Below, piece after piece: positions 15,493 to 25,350 of a stretch of DNA of 41,006 nucleotides. Made by a program: the position numbers and the translations under genes. The DNA is taken from positions 1-41,006 of IMG/VR virus record IMGVR_UViG_3300042549_001261; one strand, 5' to 3'. Below the pieces are notes generated by a model, which ran no database searches, was not told the DNA's origin, and saw nothing but the letters and a program-made list of their open reading frames with translations. The DNA comes from a virus. Position 1 is the first letter of the stretch. Each line of letters opens with the position of its first letter.

Positions 15493-15510
15493 GGCTAGGT
15501 TTCCCTAGCC
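15493..15510 (-). terminator. Stem-loop after the major capsid gene
   Basis: GGCTAGG (15493-15499) and CCTAGCC (15504-15510) form a perfect 7-bp stem with a 4-nt loop, 16 nt past the capsid stop at 15526. No T-run follows on the minus strand, so it is more likely an mRNA-stabilising or processing hairpin, or a weak attenuator keeping capsid mRNA in excess, than a complete terminator. Confidence 0.55.
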
Positions 15511-15525
15511 CCACCCGTCAATCAA

Positions 15526-16479
15526 CTAAGCGATTGATGAACCTGACTCAATGCGGAAGAGTGCCTCTTCGCGGTAGCGAGCAAATCCAAGTACGCCGTA
15601 CCAACCCATTGGGCGGTGACGCATCAACTTGTCAACTACTGGTCCGATGACTACGTGTGGCTCTTCTGCAACGGCTTCTGCCATTGCTTGCTGTCCTGCA
15701 ACGATTGTGCGGTACACCTTTGCAGATGAAAGACCGTCTGTTGCTGAGTAGAGACGTGGAGACTCAACGAAGTATGCACCCTCGTATTGTCCGATTTCTC
15801 CAGCCCAGATGCGGTCCTGTGATGAACCGTACTGGTTAGGAAGAAGCCATCCTGCTGAACCTGTCTCAGCGCGGAGGTCGTGTGAAACTTCTGGGTGGAT
15901 ACCAGCCCAGTAGAGTGAACCCTTGCGACCTGTAGCCTTGTTAGCGCGGAGTTTTGCAACTGCGCGACGAAGGTTTGCAGATGAGATTGTTGCAGCAGCA
16001 GTAACTGTTGCTGTTGATGTTGCTGTTGAACCTGAGTAGATGACGTTTGAGCCACCGCGTAGGGTTGTCATAGCAACAGAATCAATTGAATCTGCGAGGT
16101 TGTATGCAATGATGTTAGCAATTGCTGGGTCTACATCTGCAAGTGAGAACAACTCAAGTGCACGAGTTACTAGAACTGAGTTACCGTACTCTGCAAGAGT
16201 AATAGTAACTGATGTTGGTGTTGACATTGCTACTGAATCTGGGTCAGTATCCTCTGTAAGAGGTGTCGTGTTAATGCTAAGGTCAACGTAGCGCTGTAGA
16301 ACTACTGTTGAACCTGGGATTGCTTGACGTGCTGGGCGCTTGTCGGCTACTGAACGAATAAGTGGCTCGCTACGAAGTGCGAACTCAAGAAGTCGGTCAT
16401 AAGCCTTCTGTACTAAACCAGCACCGCCAGCGGTACCTCCAAGAGAGGAGGACCCTGTTCCTGTGTATGCGTTTGACAT
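15526..16479 (-). CDS. Major capsid protein (N4-gp56-like / HK97 fold)
   Basis: A 317-residue protein preceded by a strong RBS (AAAGGAAAT). After a Gly/Ser/Ala-rich N terminus, YDRLLEFALRSEPLIRSVADK starts the coat domain. STVVLQRYVDLSINTTPLTE and TPTSVTITLAEYGNSVLVT are the strand pair typical of the N4-gp56 family of HK97-fold capsid proteins. The P-domain helix and RKGSLYWAGIHPEVSHDLR and GQYEGAYFVESPR segments follow. Position after the scaffold-like gene supports the call. No long cleaved prodomain is evident. Confidence 0.85.
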   Translation of the reverse strand: MSNAYTGTGSSSLGGTAGGAGLVQKAYDRLLEFALRSEPLIRSVADKRPARQAIPGSTVVLQRYVDLSINTTPLTEDTDPDSVAMSTPTSVTITLAEYGNSVLVTRALELFSLADVDPAIANIIAYNLADSIDSVAMTTLRGGSNVIYSGSTATSTATVTAAATISSANLRRAVAKLRANKATGRKGSLYWAGIHPEVSHDLRAETGSAGWLLPNQYGSSQDRIWAGEIGQYEGAYFVESPRLYSATDGLSSAKVYRTIVAGQQAMAEAVAEEPHVVIGPVVDKLMRHRPMGWYGVLGFARYREEALFRIESGSSIA

Positions 16480-16517
16480 TAGGTATATTTCCTTTTGTAG
16501 TTAGAAACTATGATTAG

Positions 16518-16997
16518 TTATTCTTGTGAGCGAAGCAAACTCAAAATCTCTTCTGCTGATTCAGCATTGTCGAGGCGTAGGTTTAAGTCTTCTGCTCGGT
16601 CAGGTGTGTATGCACCCTGTGTAACGACGTCCTGCTGACGTAATGCAGCGCGGTCCATCTCGTTTACTTTAGGGGCTTCCTCTGCTTTAGTTAATCCGAA
16701 CAAGTCTCCGTTTTCGTCGAGCCAGTTATTCACTGACTCTTCGTTAACATCATCTATGTCCTTGAGGATTAGACGTACAGCCTTAGGATTGACACCCTTC
16801 TTTTCTAGGACTTCCTTGACGGTTCTCTCACGTTGAACCTTGGATAATGAATCCAATTGGTCTGTGAGTTCCTTGATTCGTTTCTCATCATTACGCTTGG
16901 CTTTCCGCAACTTCTTTAAGAGGTCGCTTCCATCCATATTGCCAGTGACTTCTGTGTCCAAGTCATCGTCTTCTTCATCCCAGTAGTTGTTGCTCAT
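16518..16997 (-). CDS. Probable scaffolding protein
   Basis: A 159-residue acidic protein. The ATG at 16997 (RBS AAGGGTGGAAAG) is preferred to the in-frame TTG at 17033. The N terminus is very acidic (NNYWDEEDDDLDTEV), followed by a long charged coiled coil (LLKKLRKAKRNDEKRIKELTDQ) and a C-terminal helical tail (ESAEEILSLLRSQE). This charge pattern and its place directly before the capsid gene fit a scaffold. The 124-nt gap upstream (16998-17121) holds G/C-rich inverted pieces (AACGG...CCGTT) but no gene. Confidence 0.7.
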   Translation of the reverse strand: MSNNYWDEEDDDLDTEVTGNMDGSDLLKKLRKAKRNDEKRIKELTDQLDSLSKVQRERTVKEVLEKKGVNPKAVRLILKDIDDVNEESVNNWLDENGDLFGLTKAEEAPKVNEMDRAALRQQDVVTQGAYTPDRAEDLNLRLDNAESAEEILSLLRSQE

Positions 16998-17121
16998 AGC
17001 AACTTTCCACCCTTCTATTTGTAGTAGTCGCAAGCCTCAGGTTCCAGTCGGGGGAATGGTCTGGCTCTTGCTATCGGTCTAGTACGCTAAACGGGGCCGA
17101 TGGGTCCGTTCAGGATTCTAT

Positions 17122-18357
17122 TTAGAAGGAGCCTTGGCGTGACTTTCCTAGGCTGCCTTTAGTTGTTCCTGCTGAGCCTTGGAATCGTGCTTGCTCAATA
17201 GAGGTAAGTGATTCACGTGCACGCTTTGCTGAGGCTGTTCCCTTAAATACTTCCGCCTCTGCTTGAGCCTGACCGTAATCTGGTCCTTGTGAAATCTGTG
17301 AAAGAAATTCTGCACGAGGTGTAATTTCTGCAATAGTTGCATATCCCTTACGTGCTTCTTCCTGGGTTACTCCAAAGTCTGCAAGGTCTGCAGCAGTTGA
17401 TTGCGCTACCTTCATATTCTGGACAAGCCCTGCTCCACCAATTTCAGCCATTGTTATCTTGCGCTGAAGCGCTGGTAAACCATCCTTAGGGTTAAGGAAT
17501 GAGGCAACAATATCTGTCTGATTAAGCATTGGATAGTATTCCGCCAAGGCTTTCTTTGTATCTGGGTCAGCATTCTGGACACGTTTTACGGCAAGGCCAA
17601 CTCTGTCAGATACCTCTGTTGGAGATATATCATTAGAAATAAAACTGCTGAGTGTATCTCGTGAAGCAAGTCCTGCTACACCATATGAACGCATTGTTTC
17701 GGTGTACTGTCTTTCCAAAGCAAGGTATGCACCTGGGCTAAGTACTGACTTACCTGCTGCAGCACGTGCTTTATTTGCAGAGAATCTTTTTTGAAATGCA
17801 ACCGCTAGTGGGTCATTGCTATTAGGGTCTTGCATAATCAAATCAATTGTGTCTTCTGAGTAACCCTTGATTACAGCATTTGCTACTGCATCACCTAAGT
17901 CACCGATACCATATGAGGAAAGAAGTGCTTTAATTGCAGCAACTGAATCAACTTGGGTTGTTGTTAAACCACCAGTGTTGAGTGGGTTGGGTGGGTTACC
18001 TGCACCACCTGTGCCACCAGTTTTTGTACCAGTTGTACCAGTTGTACTAGCGCCAGTGACACCAGCAACGGCTCCTGCACCAAGGCCACCTAGTGGTCCT
18101 AATCTTAAATAGTCGCTTGCTGCCAGAGGTTCAGGAGCGGGTGCATTTGCTGGAGGATTGACACCTGCAACTACACCAGCACCTAGACCGCCAAGCGGTC
18201 CTAAGCCTAGATAATCATTTGCTGCACGACCTTGAGGAGCAGCAGTGCTTGCTGGGGCTGATTGACCAGTATATAGCAAGTAATCTTCGTATGAGGTTCT
18301 ATCCTCTCGTGGCAGTCTCTCTTGAGAACGTGCCCACTCTGCTTTTGTTAGTGCCAT
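17122..18357 (-). CDS. Internal virion protein candidate with duplicated Gly-rich block
   Basis: A 411-residue protein. The N-terminal 30 residues are basic and helical, then a block DYLGLGPLGGLGAGVVAGV occurs at about 49-67 and again as DYLRLGPLGGLGAGAVAGV at about 82-100. A Gly/Thr-rich linker (TGTTGTKTGGTGGAG) follows. The remaining 275 residues are helical with an Asp/Gln-rich surface and end in a Ser/Gly/Lys tail. Coupled by TAATG to the 405-residue gene. The hydrophobic Gly-rich pair could insert in membranes during ejection. Function inferred only from position. Confidence 0.55.
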   Translation of the reverse strand: MALTKAEWARSQERLPREDRTSYEDYLLYTGQSAPASTAAPQGRAANDYLGLGPLGGLGAGVVAGVNPPANAPAPEPLAASDYLRLGPLGGLGAGAVAGVTGASTTGTTGTKTGGTGGAGNPPNPLNTGGLTTTQVDSVAAIKALLSSYGIGDLGDAVANAVIKGYSEDTIDLIMQDPNSNDPLAVAFQKRFSANKARAAAGKSVLSPGAYLALERQYTETMRSYGVAGLASRDTLSSFISNDISPTEVSDRVGLAVKRVQNADPDTKKALAEYYPMLNQTDIVASFLNPKDGLPALQRKITMAEIGGAGLVQNMKVAQSTAADLADFGVTQEEARKGYATIAEITPRAEFLSQISQGPDYGQAQAEAEVFKGTASAKRARESLTSIEQARFQGSAGTTKGSLGKSRQGSF

Positions 18358-19574
18358 TATCCTGCCAAACCGAATGTCTGGGCTAACTTGCTGGCTACTC
18401 TAGCCATTGAGTCCTGAGCATTCTTAGTAAAGCGCCACTTCGGATTTTGGCGCAGGGATACTTCATAGTCATAAAGATTCATTAGACCCTTTGGGTCTTT
18501 TGCTATATCCTTGAGTTCTTTAATATCAATAGTGTCTGCATCCTCTTCAAGGATGTTTGCACGTGATTGAAGGTATGGGCTAAGTAATTGCTTTACTGTA
18601 TATCCAGCATCAATCTTGTCAGTAAGGGCTGGAAAGATAGTCTTTGCCTGTAGGTTAATTAAGTTCATATTAGCCTTGAGGCGGTCAGTGTTAGATGCTG
18701 ATTCCAATACCTGCTTATTAAGAGTTGCCTGAGAAATAGGGATGCCATTCTCAAAGTAAGCATTCTTAAGTGTTGTATAAGCAATACCAAACTGACCCTT
18801 GCCTAGGTTTACCTGGGCTACAGGGTCACCTGCATCTGCTGCTGCGATACGAACGTTGGCATATTGATTAACATACTTGTTGAGTAGGTCAATACGCTCC
18901 TGCTCAGTAACACCTTTAGTAGTTACATCCACGCCTTTAATGTTTCTTGCCTTGCTGATGCGTGATAATTCAAGAGCATTAAGTTCCTTGTAGTAGGCAT
19001 CTACAGCACTTTTAGGTGCTGGCTCGCCTAGCATAGTTCTGAATGTGTCCTGCATCTCAGCCGCAGCCGATGGTCTTGCTGTCATAGAACCGCTAGTGCG
19101 TCCTGCCGTTCCAGCGGCTCCTGTATCAACATCTACTTTAATAGCCTGACTAACTGCTCCATCAAGATTAAGTGTGGTTTTAGCAACCTGTTGGTAGGTA
19201 AGGGCGTTAGCAACTAAGCCGATAATTCTATCTGATGTTCCAAGTGTTCCGTTTACTGGCCCATCATAAAGCCCAGCAGCAGAATACTTTTGCTTAAGGC
19301 TTTTAATTTTGGCTGCGCCAAGACCATTAAGATAAATACCTAACTCTGTTAAGTTATCTGCGTATGTAATCGCACCCTTATCATCATAGATTGCATAACC
19401 AGAGATTGCTTCAAGTCCAGGGTCGCCACCTGGAGTATCAGGATTTTCAATCGCAGTTGCTGCAGTGCTTCCAACCTTAGGGTCGTTATCGTCTGCATCA
19501 AGAACAATACTAGGAATTACTTCCCCTGCTTTGGTAGGTACCTTAAAGCCGTCGTTGTCTTTGTCCTCTGCCAT
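18357..19574 (-). CDS. Internal virion protein candidate with peptidoglycan-binding-like segment
   Basis: A 405-residue protein from the ATG at 19574 (GGAGAA upstream). After an acidic, disordered N terminus (to residue ~55) comes KSLKQKYSAAGLYDGPVNG, a pattern resembling PG_binding_1 repeats (xLxxxGYYxGxVNG). The remainder is alpha-helical (MQDTFRTMLGEPAPKSAVDAY, QARILEE-type helices). It lies between the giant 1776-residue gene and the Gly-rich 411-residue protein, suggesting all three are packaged and ejected together. The peptidoglycan-binding suggestion is tentative. Confidence 0.55.
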   Translation of the reverse strand: MAEDKDNDGFKVPTKAGEVIPSIVLDADDNDPKVGSTAATAIENPDTPGGDPGLEAISGYAIYDDKGAITYADNLTELGIYLNGLGAAKIKSLKQKYSAAGLYDGPVNGTLGTSDRIIGLVANALTYQQVAKTTLNLDGAVSQAIKVDVDTGAAGTAGRTSGSMTARPSAAAEMQDTFRTMLGEPAPKSAVDAYYKELNALELSRISKARNIKGVDVTTKGVTEQERIDLLNKYVNQYANVRIAAADAGDPVAQVNLGKGQFGIAYTTLKNAYFENGIPISQATLNKQVLESASNTDRLKANMNLINLQAKTIFPALTDKIDAGYTVKQLLSPYLQSRANILEEDADTIDIKELKDIAKDPKGLMNLYDYEVSLRQNPKWRFTKNAQDSMARVASKLAQTFGLAG

Positions 19575-19575
19575 T

Positions 19576-22500
19576 TTATTCTCCAATCAAACCATCAAAT
19601 AGGCTCCAGTAAAGGGATACAGCGTTAGGGTTTTCCCCTGCTGTAACTTTTAGGAACTCGCGTATATCGTCCTTCATCATTCTCTTGCGGTCCGCATCAG
19701 ACTGAGAAGTACCCTGGATTGCGTCAATGCCAGCCTGGTATTCGTCGTACTTATAAATCATTGTTGCAAAGGTCTCACCTAGAGCCTTGTCTGGTGACCT
19801 ACCATCGTAAACAACGTTACGCAAGTCATTAAGTGCTTCTTCTTTCAAAGCCTTGTAAGCCTTGACGTTGCCAAGTTCTGCAGCCAGTAATGGGTACTGC
19901 TTCATAAAAGCATTCTTTTCAATATCCCACTGATTACGCAAGTCTTTTCTACCTTGAACGCTGTCAGAATTACTGATTGCGTCATCATAGAACTCTTTGC
20001 GAATTGTGTACTTCTGTCTTCCAGATGCTACAGAAGCCTGGCGTAGGAAGTCTTCTAAGTCCTTATTCTTAATAAAGCCCTCAGACTTAAGATAGGAGTA
20101 GGCAGCCAGGTCATTTGTACCATTAACAGGAACAAAGAATGCTGCTGCTTGCTTGTTGTTAAGTACCAATTCTTTGTTATTGCGAACAAAGTCTGCTGCT
20201 TCTAAGGTCTTCTGAAAAGATGCTTCCGTACCAGTGTCTGTCTTGGATACAGCGTATACAGCCTTGTCTGGATAGAACTGCACGAAGCGCATATAAGCCT
20301 TGCTGTATGCCTCTGGGTCACCAGCAAAAGTCTCAAGTAGTTTGATGAACTCTGAGTCCCAACTAAAGGCTCCAGCGTTAATCATTTCCTTAGGAACATC
20401 TTTGTTGGCGAACACTTGCACAGAGGCAGGTGCCATAAGGCCAAGACCAAAACGAAGAACCATAATGTTCATCGCTTGCTTCATTGCAAAATCCAAGAAT
20501 GGGTTTATATCTGCACCCTCTTTAGGACCTTTACCTAGTGAAATACCTAGACGCATAGCCTGAACTGCAGCAGATGCTTTTTGTTCTGTAAGAAGTTCGT
20601 TGCTACCAACAATATCAATCATACGCTGTACGTTAATTGGTGCAACCTTGCGCCAGAATGCTTGGTCTTTTCTACCGCCAGTAAGAATAGGTTCTACATC
20701 TTTAATCCAATCTCCAATAATAGGGAGATTTTGTAACATAATTAAAGGAACGCTAACCAGTGGTCCACCAATACGTGGTGCTGCAGATTCTGGGTCAAGA
20801 GATGGTGTAAGCATCTTTACATATCCACCGAAGTTGACTGGCAACGGGTTATATGTTGGGAATCCAAGTCGCTCAAATAATGAATTGTTCATAATCGTGT
20901 TAAGAACATCATCACCTGGGTAGGTAAAGTAGAGTTGTCCTCGTGAATCCTTGTGAACAAATCCAGAATGCTGGAAAGTTTGGTTCAAGATAGCAAGGCG
21001 CTGGATGGCCATAGGCTCGTACTTTGCAATACGACTAGCACGACGCCAGAAGTCTTCTGTAGCGCGATAGTAGCGACCAAAGTTGCGTACATTAAACGCA
21101 AGGTTTGTGCGAACATCTGAGTTATCTACAAAAGATAGTGTACGCATACGGGCTAGAGTAAGAGCCTCTTCGTGTACCTGGTTCTTTACAAGAAGTTCTG
21201 CTGCCTCACGGCTTATGCCATCACCAGTAAATGATTCGATAAGATTTTGTTGACGCTTGAGCAACTGCTCACGATACATTACATAGTTTCCGTAAAGAAT
21301 AGGCTCACGGTCTAGTAGTGCAATCTGGCGACCAATCCAAGCATAACCATTTTTCATTACTCGGTCAATAAACTGTGGTTCCTCACCTGCTTGGTAAGGA
21401 ATAAGTTCACGACCAAGAATCATTTTTGGCTTATCGAAGCCTTCTTCGTATTTAGCCAACTGGGAAAAGTCAAAACTGGAGATACCTCCACTGACTTTAA
21501 TCTCTTCAATCAATTTAGTATTTAAGCGACCAGAGTAATCACGCAGAGCATTAGTTGAATCCACATAAATACGCTTGGCAAATCCATCGGCACCTAGTGC
21601 ATTGTATAAAGCAAATCGTTTAGCAAGTTTATTTCCCTTGCCTTCGATAAACTTTACCAAAGTTTCAATAACATCTTCCTCTTTGCGAGCGATGTTTGTA
21701 AATACAATTTGACCAAAGATGTTCTTTTTGCCAATAGTATTCTGTAGGTCAAGATACCAGTTAAGAAGATACTCTGGACGGTCATAACGAATCTGTGAAA
21801 ACACAGATTGTAGTTTTTGGTCTTTGAGCATTTCAACAATTTGTGGGTTCTCTGTTAGAGATGGTCCATACTGGCGTAGACTGCTGGCTGTTTGCTCGGC
21901 GACATCTAACTTAAACTCAGCACGTGTGGCTGCGCCGTTGATTTCGTCAGTAACAACTTGTCCATTGTTACGAACAAAGTCCTCTGCGTATTCAGCAATA
22001 CGTGCACCTTTGGCTGTACGTAGAAATTCTGGCTTAAATCTGTCGTTAAGGACAGCCCTGCCTACAGCAATAGCCATTGCCTCAGGGTCATCTGCGAACT
22101 TAATAAGTTCTTCACGTGTATACATAGTCTTCATAACTTTGTATACTTGACGTGAGATAAGTCCGAGTGGGCTAAACTCTACTTCTCTTTGACCTATGAT
22201 GGTTTTCTTTCCACCAGGAAGAGTCGCCTTGCGAATCTGTTGAGAAATCAAGCGACCAGAAATGTATTCTGAAACTCCATTAAGTCCATTTATAAGTCCA
22301 TATGTACCGACCTCTTCAATAGAGGTACGAAGTCCTAGACGTGGGTAAAGGTTAAGGAATGACCAAACATCCACAGTCTTTTGCGAAATAACTGACTCAC
22401 CGACTCTTCCAGTAATAGAAGAAAAAATGTTTCCTTTAAGTTCAAAACGGCGAAGGTCAACAAGGTTTGGCATATATCGCTTGTTTGACAACTGGTAGGC

Positions 22501-24906
22501 ACGCACAGCGTACTGTGCTCCATCAAGTTCTGCTGCGTTAAAAACTTCTAGTTCTACTGGGCGCACATCTTCAAGGACGGCTTTAATTTCTTTCTTAGCC
22601 ATCTTAGTCTTATATAGCATACCACCCATAATTGCAAGTGACTTGTCAAGTTCTTTAACAACAGAATCAATTGTTGCTGCTTCTTCAGGAGTGACCCCTG
22701 CTTTTTTGCGACCAAGAAGACCCTTCTTGACATCTTTAATTTCTTTGATGTCTGCAATCATCTCGCGCATTTCTGCACCAGTAGAGGCTGCAAGACGTGA
22801 TGCGATTCCTTCAGCACCTGCTGTTTCTGTAACCTGGTCTACAATCTTACGAATACCTTCAGGTGCTGCGATGTCACCTGCTGTAGTAGTACGCAAGATA
22901 CGAGTAAACTCGTCAAGGTTAAGCGCTGACTGATTGACTGAGTAAAGTTCCTTGCTCATTACATCAATGTTATCTAGGAACTTACGACCATTTTCGGTAA
23001 GGTCAAAGCCCATACCAACGCCCATAGTCTTGAGTAAGCCCTTATACATAAGAAGGCGTTCGCCCTCTGTAGCACCAATCCAAGCAATGCGGAATACCGA
23101 AGCGTTGTGCTTGTCAATTACTGTACGAGCGAGACGATAAACCTGGTCGGCGCTTGAGGCATCATCAAGAGAAATCATTCTGTCAAGTTTTGGAGAGATA
23201 GAAAGTTGGCGAGATATAGCCCTATCCAGGATTGCATCTACACTTCTGTCTTTAGCAACAAAACCTTTGAACTTTTCTGATATACCAGCGCGACCTGCAA
23301 GGACACGAGTATCTTCTATAAAGCCAAGTTTTTCTGCCCAAACATTTGGACCTTCTTCAATGACTCTTGCAATGTCTGCAATAGTTTCTGGCAGTTCTCC
23401 AACGCGGTAGCGTTCAATTCCGATACCCTTACCAACTGCATCCTTTGTCCAATCTTTAATTGAACGAGACACAGAATAACGTGGGATTAAAGGTGTGCGA
23501 CGGATGCCAGCATTGCCGCGCATCATATCGTTAACAATGTCACCGCTTACAAAGAACTTAAGTGCAGTATCTGCATCCTTGATATTCGGTGCCATATAGA
23601 GTGCAACATCTGTACTAATTTCAGGAAATCTTTCAGTGATTCGAGTAAGGACATCTGCCTTTTGTGCGATTGTGCCAGACTGATACTTCTGAAATAGGTT
23701 ACCAAGGTTGTCCCAATACTTGCGAACATTGCGATTCTTCCAAGCCTTTTCAAGGTTGCGTGGGTCTTCGCCCATTTTGATGAGGCCAAAGCGTGCTGCG
23801 TCTGTAGAACGCTTTACTTTGCCACCAACAATAACTGGGTCAAAAACAAATGTGACTGTAGCGTCAACTGTTCCAGAGATTGCACTAAAGAATCCCTGCG
23901 CGACTCCATCGCCAGCAATTGCTTTTTCTGCATCAAATGGAAACATACCAAAAAGCATACGTGTTAAGTCACGTCCTGGAGAGATTTTTGCATTAGAGTA
24001 CTGCGTAACAATCTTTCCGAGTTCCTCGGCTAGTTGCTTGTCTTCTGGTTTTCCAGATGAGTAGCGATTAACAATATCTAATTTTTTTGGGTCAGCAAGG
24101 ATTTCTTCCCAGTAGTCGAAGAAGTTGCCCTTCTTAGCAAGAATTTTACCAAGGAATGCCATTTCTGGGGTAGTTGACTTATCAACTTTTTCCACTTCAA
24201 ATCTATCGAATACATTTTCTTGGTCAGCAGCCTGTTCCCAATATTTCTTCCAGGTTTTAGAGTTGTCTGTTGGAAGAGCATCTCTGCCACCAGGAAGAAG
24301 TTCTTTGAAACCTTCGTAAATAAATTTACCGTATGTTCCATAAGTTCCTTCGCCTTCAATTTCAGCGAGTTTTTGTGCAGTATATGGCTGCTTAATTGTT
24401 TTAATCTGTGGACGCAATGCTGTTTCTAAGGCGCTACCGACTGCGGTAGTTATACCGCTTTTCTGTGCGCCAGCATAGGTTCCCTTAATTGCGCCAATGA
24501 TAGGAGATACACCACTAAGAGAAGAACCTACATCGCCTAGAGAAACTTTTTTATCTCGTCCAGTTTCCATACCGATGATTTGTTTTCCAAAATCAATTAC
24601 GGTAGATGTAGAATACCAAAGGGAAGACTTTGCCCCACCAATAAAGTTCTTGAAAAAACCCTTATCTTCTTCTTGATACTTAGGGTCAAAGACATAATTC
24701 AAGGCATCACGATACTCTGTTGGAAGAGCATTAAAAGAACGATAAGCCTCATTCTGTGGCAAGGTTGTTAAGTATTCGTGGGTCTTTCTTAATTCAGTAA
24801 AAGCAGCCATATTTGCTTTTTCCTGTGGTGATAGGTTTGCTTGCGCCGCCGCAGTTGCTAAACCAGGAGATACCTCTGCGATTTTATTTAATGGTTTTTT
24901 AATCAT
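19576..24906 (-). CDS. Giant putative internal/ejected virion protein
   Basis: A 1776-residue protein, the largest in the window (5.3 kb). It is mostly predicted helical, without Cys pairs or an obvious signal peptide. The first 250 residues are polar helices with a possible amphipathic membrane segment (SSLWYSTSTVIDFGKQIIG). There is a long basic centre, and a C-terminal region contains LMAPASVQVFANKDVPKEMI. It lies between the HslV-like peptidase and the scaffold. In podoviruses proteins of this size are ejected with the DNA (T7 gp16-like) or are virion RNA polymerases (N4). I see no polymerase motif I can name. The overlap with its neighbours is 1-3 nt. Confidence 0.6.
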   Translation of the reverse strand: MIKKPLNKIAEVSPGLATAAAQANLSPQEKANMAAFTELRKTHEYLTTLPQNEAYRSFNALPTEYRDALNYVFDPKYQEEDKGFFKNFIGGAKSSLWYSTSTVIDFGKQIIGMETGRDKKVSLGDVGSSLSGVSPIIGAIKGTYAGAQKSGITTAVGSALETALRPQIKTIKQPYTAQKLAEIEGEGTYGTYGKFIYEGFKELLPGGRDALPTDNSKTWKKYWEQAADQENVFDRFEVEKVDKSTTPEMAFLGKILAKKGNFFDYWEEILADPKKLDIVNRYSSGKPEDKQLAEELGKIVTQYSNAKISPGRDLTRMLFGMFPFDAEKAIAGDGVAQGFFSAISGTVDATVTFVFDPVIVGGKVKRSTDAARFGLIKMGEDPRNLEKAWKNRNVRKYWDNLGNLFQKYQSGTIAQKADVLTRITERFPEISTDVALYMAPNIKDADTALKFFVSGDIVNDMMRGNAGIRRTPLIPRYSVSRSIKDWTKDAVGKGIGIERYRVGELPETIADIARVIEEGPNVWAEKLGFIEDTRVLAGRAGISEKFKGFVAKDRSVDAILDRAISRQLSISPKLDRMISLDDASSADQVYRLARTVIDKHNASVFRIAWIGATEGERLLMYKGLLKTMGVGMGFDLTENGRKFLDNIDVMSKELYSVNQSALNLDEFTRILRTTTAGDIAAPEGIRKIVDQVTETAGAEGIASRLAASTGAEMREMIADIKEIKDVKKGLLGRKKAGVTPEEAATIDSVVKELDKSLAIMGGMLYKTKMAKKEIKAVLEDVRPVELEVFNAAELDGAQYAVRAYQLSNKRYMPNLVDLRRFELKGNIFSSITGRVGESVISQKTVDVWSFLNLYPRLGLRTSIEEVGTYGLINGLNGVSEYISGRLISQQIRKATLPGGKKTIIGQREVEFSPLGLISRQVYKVMKTMYTREELIKFADDPEAMAIAVGRAVLNDRFKPEFLRTAKGARIAEYAEDFVRNNGQVVTDEINGAATRAEFKLDVAEQTASSLRQYGPSLTENPQIVEMLKDQKLQSVFSQIRYDRPEYLLNWYLDLQNTIGKKNIFGQIVFTNIARKEEDVIETLVKFIEGKGNKLAKRFALYNALGADGFAKRIYVDSTNALRDYSGRLNTKLIEEIKVSGGISSFDFSQLAKYEEGFDKPKMILGRELIPYQAGEEPQFIDRVMKNGYAWIGRQIALLDREPILYGNYVMYREQLLKRQQNLIESFTGDGISREAAELLVKNQVHEEALTLARMRTLSFVDNSDVRTNLAFNVRNFGRYYRATEDFWRRASRIAKYEPMAIQRLAILNQTFQHSGFVHKDSRGQLYFTYPGDDVLNTIMNNSLFERLGFPTYNPLPVNFGGYVKMLTPSLDPESAAPRIGGPLVSVPLIMLQNLPIIGDWIKDVEPILTGGRKDQAFWRKVAPINVQRMIDIVGSNELLTEQKASAAVQAMRLGISLGKGPKEGADINPFLDFAMKQAMNIMVLRFGLGLMAPASVQVFANKDVPKEMINAGAFSWDSEFIKLLETFAGDPEAYSKAYMRFVQFYPDKAVYAVSKTDTGTEASFQKTLEAADFVRNNKELVLNNKQAAAFFVPVNGTNDLAAYSYLKSEGFIKNKDLEDFLRQASVASGRQKYTIRKEFYDDAISNSDSVQGRKDLRNQWDIEKNAFMKQYPLLAAELGNVKAYKALKEEALNDLRNVVYDGRSPDKALGETFATMIYKYDEYQAGIDAIQGTSQSDADRKRMMKDDIREFLKVTAGENPNAVSLYWSLFDGLIGE

Positions 24907-25340
24907 TAAAGACCTCGTGATGCAACAAAGTTGTATAGTTCCTGAACTTCTCCAGTTGGGTCCATATCAATCATTGATGCAAGAATCTCTGAAAGAGAAC
25001 GCTCACGAGGTAGGTTAAGGGCCTCAGAACCAGCACCAGGGCCGAAGTCAACGCCACTTGTGATTGGTTCATCTGGGCGCTCCGTAGGGGCTGTGAGAGG
25101 TGTAATTGCTGGCATACCAGGAATGTCCATAGGCATTTCTTTGGCTGCCCCACGACGTGGTGTACCTGCCATAGGTGCACTCTGCTGTTGCTGCATTGTT
25201 TCCTGTCCTTGGCCATAAGCCATTCCAGGGATATAGCGAGCAGCCTGAGTACCAGCCTGACCATCGCCACCAGTTGCTGAAACGTTGGCAGGGTTATTCT
25301 GCGGTGCTGTTGGACGCATTCCGCCTCTATTTTCTGCCAT
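24906..25340 (-). CDS. Disordered Pro/Gln/Gly-rich protein
   Basis: A 144-residue protein with a low-complexity N terminus (APQNNPANVSATGGDGQAG), Met/Pro-rich middle (AKEMPMDIPGMPAITP) and a short C-terminal helix LSEILASMIDMDPTGEVQELY. The disordered body plus one structured helix is what one expects of an assembly adaptor or cargo-linker. It follows the peptidase gene and precedes the giant internal protein. It might be a peptidase substrate or scaffold partner; that is speculation. Confidence 0.5.
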   Translation of the reverse strand: MAENRGGMRPTAPQNNPANVSATGGDGQAGTQAARYIPGMAYGQGQETMQQQQSAPMAGTPRRGAAKEMPMDIPGMPAITPLTAPTERPDEPITSGVDFGPGAGSEALNLPRERSLSEILASMIDMDPTGEVQELYNFVASRGL

Positions 25341-25350
25341 TTATTTCTCC

